DNA of 64,000 nt, from contig NZ_MACI01000078.1 of assembly GCF_001884105.1 (NCBI RefSeq), positions 1 through 64,000 on the forward strand, in the 5' to 3' direction. Both the position numbers and the translations under genes were made by a program. The notes under the pieces are model-generated. The model did not search any database, had not been told where the DNA came from, and saw only the letters and a list, made by a program, of their open reading frames with translations. Shown here one piece after another: positions 7,855 through 16,460 of the stretch (the stretch's first letter is position 1; the number at the start of each line of letters is the position of its first letter). This stretch comes from Bacillus luti (GTDB taxonomy: Bacteria; Bacillota; Bacilli; Bacillales; Bacillaceae_G).

Positions 7855-9921
7855 TTGTTTAAGATAGATTCGGCAAGAACTTATTTTTCTATCTTTTTAG
7901 CAGCGTCATTCGTTGTGGCGCTTCTAATTCCACTTCCACCATTTATACTTGATATCATTATCGTTTTTCTACTAAGTATGTCAGTGCTTATTTATATGCG
8001 AGCGACAAGTATTAACGAGTGGGATGAATTAAAGTCATTTCCGACGATGTTGTTATTAATCGGGATTTTCCGCGTATCGATTAACGTTTCGACGACGCGA
8101 GCGATTTTGACAGATGGAAATGCAGGGCATGTTATTGAAGAGTTCGGCCAGTTCGTAATTGGCGGGAACTTATTAATTGGTATCGTTATTTTTATAGTAT
8201 TAATCATATTCCAGTTTATCGTTGCGAACGGTGCATCTCGTACAGCGGAAGTAGCGGCTCGTTTTACACTTGATTCTTTACCAGGGAAACAAATGTCTAT
8301 CGATGCTGACTTAAATCAGCGCATTATTACAGAGAAAGATGCACAGGCAAAACGAAAAAAGTTAAATATGGAAACAGAGTTTTACGGAGCGATGGATGGT
8401 GCCGGGAAGTTCATTAAAGGGGACGTTATTTTCGGGATTGTCATTTTATTCGTAAACATCATTTTCGGTTTAATTGTCGGCATGATGCAGCAAGGGATGA
8501 GCTTTGCAGAAGCGGCTATTCATTATACACAGTTAACTGTCGGGGACGGAATTGTAAACCAAATCGGTTCGTTAATGCTTGCGATTTCAACTGGTATTAT
8601 CGTAACGCGTGTATTTGACGGTTCACCTGATACAGTAACAGAAGGTATTTTTAAAGAGTTATTAGCACATGAAGTAGTTGTCTATGCGCTCGGTGGTTTA
8701 TTTATCGCAATGGGGATATTTACACCACTACCATTTCTACCATTTGCACTCGTTGGAGGCACAATTATTTTCTTAGGAGTTCGTAACAAACAGCGAATAA
8801 AGAAAGAGAAAGAAGACGAGCTTCAAAAAGAATTAGAAATGATTCAAGGTGATGAAGAGCAATTACAACAAGTAGAAGATTCATTCGGAGTATTTACAGA
8901 TAAATATCCAATTATCGTAGAGCTCGGTTTAGATTTAGCGGCACTTGTAAAGCAGAAAATTAACGGGGAAACAGCTCGTGATAAAGTTGTGCTTATGAGG
9001 AAGTCGATTATTACCGACCTTGGTATTAACGTTCCTGGCATTAACTTTAAAGATAATACGAGTTTCAGGCCACGCGGACGATATATTATTCGTATTAAAG
9101 GTGCGAAGGCGGCTGAAGGTGTTTTAAAATCTGGTTATTTATTAGCACTGAAAACACCGAACGTAATGGCTGATTTAGATGCAGAACCAGCGAAAGATCC
9201 TATTTTCGGTGAAGATGGATATTGGATCTTAGAGCATATGGTACAAGATGCGCAAATGAAAGGCTATCAAGTGTTAGAGCCACTTAGCATATTAATTACA
9301 CATTTAGATGTTGTCGTTAGACGTAATCTTCACGAGTTAATTCAGCGTCAGCATGTGAAAGACTTAATTAACTCGCTTGAAAATGATAATGGCGTTTTAT
9401 TAGAAGAGATTAAGAAGAAAGAAATTGATTTATCACTCGTTCAAAATGTTATTAAACAACTATTAAAAGAAGGAATTTCCATCCGCGATTTACCAACAAT
9501 TATTGAAGGTATTATTGACGGAAAAGAAGTTTATCAAAACCATGTAGATGGTGTAACATCATTCGTTCGTGAATGTATCTCAAAAGTTATTTGTGAACAT
9601 GCAAAAAATCCTGATGGGAAAATATATGCGGCGCTCTTCTCTGATTCAATCGAGTTAGATGCGGATGTTGTGAACAATTCTTATCAAGGTTATTTATTAA
9701 ACTGGGATTTAGATTTAGAAACGCGTGTCGTTGAGCAAGTACAGCGCGTCTTTAAACAAGCTCGTTTAATGGGAAGAGAACCCGTATTATTAACGCGTAG
9801 AAAAGATTTCAGATTTGCGATTGTAAGACTACTTGAGCGTTATCAAATAGAAGCACAAGTGCTTTGTATTAGTGAATTAGCACCAGAAATTGTTGTAGAT
9901 CAAATTGCCTATATTGAATAG
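7855..9921 (+). CDS. flhA: Flagellar export protein FlhA
   Basis: The nonameric export-gate component that takes up energy and docks substrate-chaperone complexes. About eight membrane segments fill the first 320 residues, with the FHIPEP-family block RVSINVSTTRAILTDG; a large cytoplasmic domain follows. The frame is open from a TTG at 7840, but GGAGGAG at 7842-7848 is clearly a ribosome binding site, so TTG at 7855 (giving MFKIDSARTYF) is the better start, 688 aa. It follows flhB closely. Confidence 0.93.
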   Translation: MFKIDSARTYFSIFLAASFVVALLIPLPPFILDIIIVFLLSMSVLIYMRATSINEWDELKSFPTMLLLIGIFRVSINVSTTRAILTDGNAGHVIEEFGQFVIGGNLLIGIVIFIVLIIFQFIVANGASRTAEVAARFTLDSLPGKQMSIDADLNQRIITEKDAQAKRKKLNMETEFYGAMDGAGKFIKGDVIFGIVILFVNIIFGLIVGMMQQGMSFAEAAIHYTQLTVGDGIVNQIGSLMLAISTGIIVTRVFDGSPDTVTEGIFKELLAHEVVVYALGGLFIAMGIFTPLPFLPFALVGGTIIFLGVRNKQRIKKEKEDELQKELEMIQGDEEQLQQVEDSFGVFTDKYPIIVELGLDLAALVKQKINGETARDKVVLMRKSIITDLGINVPGINFKDNTSFRPRGRYIIRIKGAKAAEGVLKSGYLLALKTPNVMADLDAEPAKDPIFGEDGYWILEHMVQDAQMKGYQVLEPLSILITHLDVVVRRNLHELIQRQHVKDLINSLENDNGVLLEEIKKKEIDLSLVQNVIKQLLKEGISIRDLPTIIEGIIDGKEVYQNHVDGVTSFVRECISKVICEHAKNPDGKIYAALFSDSIELDADVVNNSYQGYLLNWDLDLETRVVEQVQRVFKQARLMGREPVLLTRRKDFRFAIVRLLERYQIEAQVLCISELAPEIVVDQIAYIE

Positions 9922-9935
9922 TAGGGGGTGAAGTA

Positions 9936-11243
9936 ATGGAAAGTACAGAAAAGAAAGAAGCGTTAATGCGAATAAAAGCAGCTTCGAAAAATGAATTGTA
10001 TCGAAAGTTATTTGACCAGTATGGTACAGATTATTATTACGTTGTCGATGAAAGTGTAAAACGAAATATCCCGTTTTTTTGGAAAAAGAATTATGAAATG
10101 TTAGTTGCTTTTCCAGAGGATAAACGGGAAGAAGTGAATGAAAGCACAGCTCAATTTCATGAACAATTAATGGATGTTGTAAGTGATACTACGGAACAAA
10201 TTGTGAAGGCGAACGGCATTCAATCGGTACTGCACAATTTAGAAAATGTGACGACTTCTATGTCATACGCGGCGATGCAAACAGGAAATAGTGAAGAATG
10301 GACAAGAAAGAAAGAGAAGCTATTAAAGCTGTTTGAAAAAGGAATCGTCGTTGTGAAGCAGACGGAAGAAACGCAAGTAACGAAAAAGCAGCATGCTGTG
10401 AAAAAAGTCGTTTCTGCTAAAAAAGAAGAAGTTGTAAAAACAGAAAAACAACAATCTGTACCGTTTATTATTCAAAAAGTAATTCGGATGTTAGAACAAA
10501 ATGATGTAGAACAATATTTCATTCATGCATATGCGGAAAAGTTAAAAGTGAAGTTTGAGAAGGCAACGATGATTACAGAAGAAGAAGTAATCGAATATAT
10601 ATTGGAAGATATGAAATCTCATTTCAATACCGAGAATGTTTTTGAAAAAAAAGTACAAACAATTGCTTTAATCGGCCCAACCGGCGTTGGGAAAACGACG
10701 ACACTGGCGAAAATGGCATGGCAGTTTCATGGCAAGAAAAAAACAGTTGGTTTTATTACGACAGACCATTCGCGTATTGGGACGGTGCAGCAACTGCAAG
10801 ATTACGTAAAGACAATTGGATCAGAAGTAATCGCTGTGCGTGATGAATCTGCAATGGCAAGAGCACTTACGTACTTTAAAGAAGAAGCGCGCGTCGATTA
10901 TATTTTAATTGATACAGCTGGAAAAAATTATCGTACGTCAGAAACAGTGGAAGAAATGATTGAAACGATGGGACAAGTAGAACCAGATTACATTTGTTTA
11001 ACGTTATCAGCTTCTATGAAAAGTAAAGATATGATTGAAATCATTACGAACTTTAAAGATATTCATATAGATGGAATTGTATTTACGAAATTTGATGAAA
11101 CAGCAAGTAGTGGCGAATTGTTGAAAATTCCAGCAGTATCATCAGCTCCTATTGTATTAATGACAGATGGACAAGACGTGAAGCAACATATCCATATCGC
11201 TACAGCTGAACATTTAGCAAAACAAATGTTACAAACATCGTAG
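9936..11243 (+). CDS. flhF: Flagellar GTPase FlhF
   Basis: An SRP-type GTPase that directs where flagella are placed. A basic N-terminal region is followed by the NG domain: P-loop GPTGVGKTTTLAKM at about 248, DTAGKNYR at about 328, and FTKFDE near 385. Length 435 aa. It follows flhA by 14 bases. In many bacteria flhF is followed by flhG (ylxH); here the next gene is a rod protein and no flhG is seen. Confidence 0.93.
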   Translation: MESTEKKEALMRIKAASKNELYRKLFDQYGTDYYYVVDESVKRNIPFFWKKNYEMLVAFPEDKREEVNESTAQFHEQLMDVVSDTTEQIVKANGIQSVLHNLENVTTSMSYAAMQTGNSEEWTRKKEKLLKLFEKGIVVVKQTEETQVTKKQHAVKKVVSAKKEEVVKTEKQQSVPFIIQKVIRMLEQNDVEQYFIHAYAEKLKVKFEKATMITEEEVIEYILEDMKSHFNTENVFEKKVQTIALIGPTGVGKTTTLAKMAWQFHGKKKTVGFITTDHSRIGTVQQLQDYVKTIGSEVIAVRDESAMARALTYFKEEARVDYILIDTAGKNYRTSETVEEMIETMGQVEPDYICLTLSASMKSKDMIEIITNFKDIHIDGIVFTKFDETASSGELLKIPAVSSAPIVLMTDGQDVKQHIHIATAEHLAKQMLQTS

Positions 11244-11246
11244 AAA

Positions 11247-11288
11247 AGAGGTGAAGAATAAGGCCTTTGCCTTATTCAAACGAGTATG
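11247..11288 (+). promoter_or_regulatory. Ribosome binding site separated from the start codon by a perfect hairpin
   Basis: A strong Shine-Dalgarno (AGAGGTG, 11247-11253) lies 32 bases before the ATG at 11286, far beyond normal spacing. Between them GAATAAGGC (11256-11264) and GCCTTATTC (11269-11277) are perfect complements around the loop CTTT. Folding this hairpin leaves about 10 unpaired bases between the Shine-Dalgarno and the ATG, a normal distance. There is no ATG, GTG or TTG in frame in the gap. Confidence 0.65.
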
Positions 11289-12059
11289 AACGGTCTTTAT
11301 ATAGGTTCTATGGGTATGATGAATTACATGCAGCGTATTAATGTTCATTCGAATAACGTTGCAAATGCTCAAACGACAGGATTTAAAGCGGAAAATATGA
11401 CTTCTAAAGTATTTGATGTACAAGACACATATCGAAGTGGCGATGGAGCCACGACAAATATCGGTAAGGTTGATTATGCTGTAGTGCCAGCCGCGACTCA
11501 TGTGAATTTAGTACAAGGAAATATACAAATGACAAATAGTGCTACAGATTTCTTTTTAGATGACGGTGTAGCCGGCACAACATCATTTTTCGTTACATCT
11601 AAAAACGATGAAACATTTTTAACGAGAGATGGTAGTTTTACAGTAAATAGTGATCGTTACCTGCAAACATCTTCAGGTGCTTTCGTAATGGGAGAGAATA
11701 ATGAGCGCATTCGTATTCCAGAAGGAGTAAAGGTCGCTGTACAAGCAGATGGTACATTATATGATGAAATAACACAAAATAATATCGCCCGCTTGCAAAC
11801 GAAAACAGTAGATGCAGAAACGAATAATCGTCTTGTGCAACGTGAAAATAAAAGCTTTACGCTAGCTGAAGGAAATATTGCTGATCTACCGAACGGTACA
11901 GGGATAGTAAAAAATCATATGCTAGAAAACTCAAATGTAGATATGACGAAAGAGATGGCAGATCTTATGGCGAGTCAAAAAATGATTCAAGCATCGCAAC
12001 GTATTATGACTTCATTTGATAAAATTTATGAAAAAGAAGCGAATGAAATATTGAGATAA
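11286..12059 (+). CDS. Flagellar basal-body rod protein, FlgG/FlhP-like
   Basis: An axial rod protein of 257 aa. The N-terminal rod motif is present (NVHSNNVANAQTTGFKAENM, about 20-40), as is the C-terminal FlgE/FlgG block (LENSNVDMTKEMADLMASQK then QASQRIMTSFDKIYE). The middle carries FLTRDGSFTVNSDRYLQT, the usual hook-basal-body core. In this gene group it is commonly labelled FlgG, but FlhO/FlhP-type rod proteins look alike. It is the last gene of the run, with a terminator right behind it. Its translation start has an unusual hairpin. Confidence 0.85.
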   Translation: MNGLYIGSMGMMNYMQRINVHSNNVANAQTTGFKAENMTSKVFDVQDTYRSGDGATTNIGKVDYAVVPAATHVNLVQGNIQMTNSATDFFLDDGVAGTTSFFVTSKNDETFLTRDGSFTVNSDRYLQTSSGAFVMGENNERIRIPEGVKVAVQADGTLYDEITQNNIARLQTKTVDAETNNRLVQRENKSFTLAEGNIADLPNGTGIVKNHMLENSNVDMTKEMADLMASQKMIQASQRIMTSFDKIYEKEANEILR

Positions 12060-12089
12060 AGGACTTCCATTAGCGGAGGTCTTTTTTTA
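12060..12089 (+). terminator. Terminator closing the flagellar operon
   Basis: AAAGGACTTCC pairs with GGAGGTCTTT and is followed by T residues. It begins at the stop codon of the rod protein gene. Confidence 0.8.
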
Positions 12090-12118
12090 TTGCTTTTATT
12101 ACAGTTACATCATAAAAT

Positions 12119-12137
12119 GATAATGATTATCAATATC
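12119..12137. promoter_or_regulatory. Fur box upstream of the LLM monooxygenase
   Basis: GATAATGATTATCAATATC matches the 19-base Fur consensus at 18 of 19 positions. It lies about 90 bases before the start of the downstream gene and predicts repression by iron-loaded Fur. Confidence 0.8.
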
Positions 12138-12225
12138 GTTTTATTCATTTTCATAAGAATGGAATTTCATAATGATAGCAACATTTGTTTAACTAAGTGA
12201 ATTAAAACAAGGGGATGGTGTGTAT

Positions 12226-13521
12226 ATGTCTACAAAAAAACAACTTTGCATTGGATTATGTTTAATCTCTAGACAGAAAGAAGATAGTATATTTGATTCG
12301 GGAATTAACGAACAAGTAGAGTTAGCGAAACGAGCAGAAAAATCGAAGTTAGATTTTGTTTTTAAGGCAGATTATTTAGTGGCACACCCGGATTTAATCG
12401 CTCGTAATAAAGGTAATGTCATTTTAGATCCAACGTTACTGTTTACTGCTATTGCGTATGCAACAGAAAAAATTGGAGTCGTTACAACTGCCTCAACTTC
12501 GTTTTATCCACCATATATATTAGCGAGGCAATTACAATCTTTAAACTGGATAAGTAACGGACGAGTAGGTTGGAATATTGTTACATCCATTGATGGTGCT
12601 GAAAACTTTGGTGAGACAGAGATGCCACCATCTGAAGAGCGATACGCGAAAGCGGAAGAATGCACAGCGTTAGTAAGAAAGCTTTGGGGGAGTCACCCTA
12701 ATGATGTATTGAAAGTAGATAATCCTGATGTTATTAGAGAGATGGTAAAGCCTATCGAGCATAATGGTGAATACTTTAAGGTGAAAGGGCCACTTAATAT
12801 TCCGCAGCATATGTCAGGGGAAATGCCAGTATTCCAAGCTGGTGCGTCAGAGGCAGGCCGGAATTTTGCTGCTTCTGTTGCGGATGCGATTTTCGCCGCG
12901 ATGCCAGATGTAGAGTCAGGAATTGAACTGCGTCAAGATTTAAGAAGAAGAGCAGAAAAACACGGCCGAAACCAAGATGATATACGTGTATTGCCGGGGT
13001 TATATTTCTTTATAGGCGATACATACGAAGAAGCGTTAGAAATGCATAGGCAAGCTCATCAACATCTCACAAAAGAGAAGAGGTATGCGTTACTCGAAAT
13101 GGTTCTCGGACTAGACGCTAGAGGAATTCCGCTAGAAAGTAAGATTACGGAAGAGATGCTGCCAAGTCGGAATCAAACTGTTCGTAGTAAAACACATGCA
13201 GAATTATTACGGAACTTCATTATCAAAAATGAACCAACTGTTGGACAAATACTAGAACGACCAGAAGTTGTTGGATCAGCTCATTGGGTTGTGGTTGGTA
13301 CACCACAAGACGTTATGAATCAAATTATGGATAGGTTTGAGGCAGGAGCATTAGATGGATTTATCGCTATTCCAGGAGGACCTCCAAAGTCACTGGATTT
13401 ATTCTTAAGTAGAGTCATTCCTTTATTTGTGAAGGCCGGTGTATTTAGAGAAGAGTATACAGGTTCTACTTTACGTGAACACATGGAGGAGAACTTATCA
13501 AATACGTTGCAGCTAAAATAA
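12226..13521 (+). CDS. LLM-class flavin-dependent monooxygenase (NtaA/SnaA/DszA type)
   Basis: A 431-aa FMNH2-dependent oxygenase of the bacterial luciferase-like superfamily, nitrilotriacetate/alkanesulfonate-type clade. Family features include TTASTSFYPPYILARQLQSL, GRVGWNIVTS (flavin and barrel motif), SGEMPVFQAGASEAGR and VVGTPQDVMNQ near the C-terminus. GTG at 12220 is in frame, but the GGGG at 12211-12214 suits the ATG at 12226 better. The substrate is not predictable. The Fur box upstream suggests a role in iron limitation, for example breakdown of a chelator or modification of a siderophore. The gene is monocistronic with its own terminator. Confidence 0.85.
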   Translation: MSTKKQLCIGLCLISRQKEDSIFDSGINEQVELAKRAEKSKLDFVFKADYLVAHPDLIARNKGNVILDPTLLFTAIAYATEKIGVVTTASTSFYPPYILARQLQSLNWISNGRVGWNIVTSIDGAENFGETEMPPSEERYAKAEECTALVRKLWGSHPNDVLKVDNPDVIREMVKPIEHNGEYFKVKGPLNIPQHMSGEMPVFQAGASEAGRNFAASVADAIFAAMPDVESGIELRQDLRRRAEKHGRNQDDIRVLPGLYFFIGDTYEEALEMHRQAHQHLTKEKRYALLEMVLGLDARGIPLESKITEEMLPSRNQTVRSKTHAELLRNFIIKNEPTVGQILERPEVVGSAHWVVVGTPQDVMNQIMDRFEAGALDGFIAIPGGPPKSLDLFLSRVIPLFVKAGVFREEYTGSTLREHMEENLSNTLQLK

Positions 13522-13537
13522 GTAGAATAGTATGTAG

Positions 13538-13567
13538 AAAAAGCCTTTCATAAGAAGGCTTTTTGTT
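13538..13567 (+). terminator. Terminator of the LLM monooxygenase gene
   Basis: AAGCCTT (13541-13547) pairs with AAGGCTT (13555-13561), with A residues before and T residues after. Confidence 0.75.
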
Positions 13568-13593
13568 TTTGGGGTAAATTTCAGAATTATCAA

Positions 13594-13648
13594 TTGACTT
13601 TGCGGGTCTGTTTTTTTATATTAGTAGGTATACTAATAACTACTAATA
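13594..13648 (+). promoter_or_regulatory. Promoter and triple half-site operator of the trmB-azlCD operon
   Basis: TTGACT (13594-13599), 17 bases and TATATT (13617-13622) form a sigma-A promoter. Overlapping its -10 and start region are three half-sites: TTAGTA at 13621-13626 and TACTAA at 13631-13636 and 13641-13646. The two TACTAA copies are exactly one helical turn apart. The outer arms TATTAGTAG and CTACTAATA are perfect complements. Autoregulation by the TrmB-type protein encoded next is the likely function. Confidence 0.65.
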
Positions 13649-13698
13649 TACATGCATCGTTTTGAAATGAGAGTTATATAGAATGTGAGGTGTTACAG

Positions 13699-14535
13699 AT
13701 GGATGAAATTATAAAGGAATTACAAAAGTTAGGTTTTTCACAGTACGAATGTAAAGCGTATATTGGACTATTGAAACATTCCCCAGTAACTGGGTATGAA
13801 GTGAGTAAACAAACAGGGGTACCTCGTTCGATGATTTATGAAGTGCTTGGTAAGTTAATGGATAAAGGAGCGGTGCATATCGTTCCGTCAGAACCTGTGA
13901 AATATGTACCAGTACCAGCTACCGAATTAATGAATCGAATGCGAAAAGATTTTGAGAAGTCCTTTGAATTTTTAGATGAGAAATTAAATTGTTTAGAACA
14001 AGAGCGACAAATAGATGTCATTTCGCATATTCGCTCAAATGATCGTGTTTTGAAAGAAATATGCAATATAATTAATAGAGCAAAAGAAGAGTTATGGATT
14101 TCTGTATGGGAAGATCAAGTGCATGAAATTGAGCCATTCATTCATCAAAAAGAAGAGGAAGGAGTACATATATTTTCAATTTTATTTGGTGCTCCAGAAA
14201 CTAAAATAGGAGCGACATTTCACCACAATTATATGACGCCTCACGTTGTTGAAAAGCGGATGGGTGGTCATTTAACTGTTATCGCGCGTGATGGGGAAGA
14301 AGTATTAATTGCGAACTTCTCAAATGATAGTACTTCATGGGCCGTTACAACGTACGACCCAGCACTCGTTCTCGTTGCTACAGAGTATGTGCGGCACGAT
14401 ATTATGGTTGAAGAAATCACAAAGGAATTTGGAGCTGATAAGTTAGATACGTTATGGCGTGAAAATATAGATTTAGTTCATGTCGTAACAGGAAAACGAA
14501 CTTTAGAAGGAATGGAGGATGATAAGGATGAGTAA
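13699..14535 (+). CDS. TrmB-family transcriptional regulator
   Basis: A 278-aa regulator. The N-terminal winged helix (about 1-80) has the TrmB pattern LQKLGFSQYECKAYIGLLKH, then VSKQTGVPRSMIYEVLGKL as recognition helix. A coiled linker and an effector-binding domain (about 100-240, with LWISVWEDQVHEIEPFI) follow. A GTG at 13690 is in frame, but AGGTG at 13688-13692 serves the ATG at 13699. It overlaps azlC by 8 bases and so probably controls azlCD expression and its own. Confidence 0.85.
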   Translation: MDEIIKELQKLGFSQYECKAYIGLLKHSPVTGYEVSKQTGVPRSMIYEVLGKLMDKGAVHIVPSEPVKYVPVPATELMNRMRKDFEKSFEFLDEKLNCLEQERQIDVISHIRSNDRVLKEICNIINRAKEELWISVWEDQVHEIEPFIHQKEEEGVHIFSILFGAPETKIGATFHHNYMTPHVVEKRMGGHLTVIARDGEEVLIANFSNDSTSWAVTTYDPALVLVATEYVRHDIMVEEITKEFGADKLDTLWRENIDLVHVVTGKRTLEGMEDDKDE

Positions 14536-15253
14536 AGCTCAGGCACATGTAGCTTTGCAGAGCGATGATACATTTCAGCAAGGAGTAAAAGATTGTTTAC
14601 CAACTGTATTTGGTTATTTAAGCATTGGTATAGCAGCTGGTGTAATTGCAAAAACAGCAGGTTTCTCTATCATTGAAATTGCGTTTATGTCCACTTTAAT
14701 TTATGCAGGTTCTGCCCAATTTATATTAGCTGGTATGTATGCAGCTGGTGCTCCAGCTTCCGCAATTATTTTTACCGTGTTTTTTGTTAATTTACGTCAT
14801 TTATTAATGAGTGCAGCACTTGCACCGTACTTTACGAAAATTCCTCTCTTTAAAAACTTACTCATCGGTTCACAAATTACAGATGAAACGTTCGGTGTTG
14901 CAATACAGCACGCAGCGCAAAAAGGATATTTAGGTGAAAGATGGATGATCGGGCTAAATGTCACGGCGTATTTAAATTGGATTCTTGCTACTATTATTGG
15001 CGGGCTATTTGGTGAGTGGATACCAGATCCGCATACGTACGGCATGGATTATGCATTACCAGCAATGTTTATCGGGTTATTTGTACTTCAGCTCATAAGT
15101 AGTAAACCGAAACTAGCAATTCATCTAAGTGTTGCAATTATAGCAATTATTATCGCGTATGTTTCACACTTATTTATGCCAGATAGTATAGCGGTTATTA
15201 TTGCAACATTACTAGCTGCGACGATTGGAGTGATGATTGAAAAATGGAAATGA
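14528..15253 (+). CDS. azlC: AzlC-type branched-chain amino acid exporter subunit
   Basis: A 241-aa membrane protein of the AzlC family, the larger subunit of a branched-chain amino acid (or analogue) exporter. Typical blocks are DCLPTVFGYLSIGIAAGVIA, FMSTLIYAGSAQFI and VFFVNLRHLLMSAALAPYF. An ATG at 14519 lies directly on the GGAGG, so the ATG at 14528 is chosen. The 3' end overlaps azlD by 10 bases, indicating translational coupling. Confidence 0.9.
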   Translation: MSKAQAHVALQSDDTFQQGVKDCLPTVFGYLSIGIAAGVIAKTAGFSIIEIAFMSTLIYAGSAQFILAGMYAAGAPASAIIFTVFFVNLRHLLMSAALAPYFTKIPLFKNLLIGSQITDETFGVAIQHAAQKGYLGERWMIGLNVTAYLNWILATIIGGLFGEWIPDPHTYGMDYALPAMFIGLFVLQLISSKPKLAIHLSVAIIAIIIAYVSHLFMPDSIAVIIATLLAATIGVMIEKWK

Positions 15254-15555
15254 GATTGGACGTAATATTACTTTTACTAGCAGCAGGAGCTGTTACACTC
15301 GTGCCACGTATTTTACCTCTACTCGTATTTAGCAAACTACAAATTCCGGACTGGGGTTTAAAATGGTTAAATTACATACCAATTGCGATATTAGCAGCAC
15401 TTTTAGCGCAAGTTTTATTTATGCATGAGACGATGCAGTGGGATTACTTGATTGCAGCAATTCCAACATTTCTTGTAGCGATATATACTCGTAGTCTATT
15501 AGGTACAGTATTAACAGGAGTGATTGTGATTATTTTGTTACGTTTCTTTTTCTAA
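15244..15555 (+). CDS. azlD: AzlD-type branched-chain amino acid exporter subunit
   Basis: A 103-aa protein with four hydrophobic segments, the small partner of AzlC. The PRILPLLVFSKLQIPDWGLK stretch is typical. Start choice between ATG at 15244 and ATG at 15250 is open; both overlap the azlC end. Confidence 0.88.
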   Translation: MEMRLDVILLLLAAGAVTLVPRILPLLVFSKLQIPDWGLKWLNYIPIAILAALLAQVLFMHETMQWDYLIAAIPTFLVAIYTRSLLGTVLTGVIVIILLRFFF

Positions 15556-15594
15556 AAAGGATTACGCTCATATAATAGCGAAAGGTGTAATAAC

Positions 15595-15621
15595 ATGAAA
15601 AATATAGGGGTGGTGTTATGA
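15595..15621 (+). CDS. Possible 8-codon leader peptide
   Basis: AAAGGTG precedes an ATG that reads MKNIGVVL and stops at a TGA overlapping the ATG of the next small gene (ATGA). The peptide's own codons contain the GGGGTGG that serves as ribosome binding site for the downstream gene. It may be translated, coupling to the next gene, or may be chance. Confidence 0.3.
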   Translation: MKNIGVVL

Positions 15622-15788
15622 TACTTTTAACGATAGGAGCAATTTTGTTAACGTTGTTTATTTTCTTTATTATCGGCTTTATTACGTTTATGATGTTTGT
15701 TGATAGAGCGACACCTCAAATTTATTATACACCTTGTGAATCAGTGACAGTAAAATCTAAAGGTAAACATAGAAGGAAGAAAAGTTGA
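15618..15788 (+). CDS. Small membrane protein, 56 aa, unknown function
   Basis: Reads MILLTIGAILLTLFIFFIIG, so it has one transmembrane helix (about 3-28). A short polar tail with a cysteine and a very basic end (KSKGKHRRKKS) follows. GGGGTGGTG precedes the ATG. A TATAAT at 15571-15576 could drive it. I do not recognise a family. The topology suggests a basic cytoplasmic tail, as in small membrane proteins that dock on other membrane partners. Confidence 0.6.
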   Translation: MILLTIGAILLTLFIFFIIGFITFMMFVDRATPQIYYTPCESVTVKSKGKHRRKKS

Positions 15789-15828
15789 AAGTTGGCTTTT
15801 CTTTCTTTCTCTTTATCTGATTTTTCTG

Positions 15829-15859
15829 TATAATTTAAGTTAGTTAGCTGACTAACTTA
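15829..15859 (+). promoter_or_regulatory. -10 element and near-perfect 24-base operator of the TetR gene
   Basis: TATAAT at 15829-15834 is followed by a dyad in which TAAGTTAGTTAG (15836-15847) and CTGACTAACTTA (15848-15859) match at 11 of 12 paired positions. It ends right at the ribosome binding site of the tetR-type gene, the usual place for self-repression. Confidence 0.7.
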
Positions 15860-15875
15860 AAAGGTGGTTATAGAA

Positions 15876-16460
15876 ATGGCAAAACCGAATGTTGTTAATA
15901 AAGAGAAGTTACTTGAAGCAGCAAAAGAAATTATTGCAGAGAACGGGATGGAAAAGTTGACATTAAAAGCAGTTGCAGAGAGTGCTCAAGTTACACAAGG
16001 TACCGTATATTATCATTTTAAAACGAAAGATCAATTATTACTTGAAGTAACTGAATCGTTTTGTAAAGCGTCGTGGGAACAAATAGGAAAGGATGTACAG
16101 TTAGAAAAGGCTTTACAGTCTGCTGAAAGTAGATGTGTGAAAGATTCAATGTATCATCATTTGTTTTTTCAATTAGTAGCTAGTGGATTACAAAATGATG
16201 CGATGAAAAATAAAATTGGTGGATTGTTACATTATGAAAACCAAGAATTAACAAGAGTGTTAAATAAAAAAATAGGAGATGCAATGACATCTCAAATTTC
16301 AACTGAAACGTGGAGCATTTTATGTAATGCATTAATTGACGGATTGGCATTGCAAGCATTATTCAATCCATCTTTTTCTACAGATAAAGTATATGGTGAT
16401 TTGTATATGCTTTTGGAAAAGTTTACAGTGCTACAAAAGGGAGGTAATGTCAGTGAATAA
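15876..16460 (+). CDS. TetR/AcrR-family transcriptional regulator
   Basis: A 194-aa repressor. The N-terminal HTH (about 8-54) reads NKEKLLEAAKEIIAENGMEK, then VTQGTVYYHFKTKDQLLLEV. The C-terminal ligand domain is not assignable. GTG at 15864 is in frame but lies in the ribosome binding site AAAAGGTGG, so the ATG at 15876 is used. Its end overlaps the following membrane protein gene by 8 bases, which makes that protein the probable regulated target. Confidence 0.88.
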   Translation: MAKPNVVNKEKLLEAAKEIIAENGMEKLTLKAVAESAQVTQGTVYYHFKTKDQLLLEVTESFCKASWEQIGKDVQLEKALQSAESRCVKDSMYHHLFFQLVASGLQNDAMKNKIGGLLHYENQELTRVLNKKIGDAMTSQISTETWSILCNALIDGLALQALFNPSFSTDKVYGDLYMLLEKFTVLQKGGNVSE

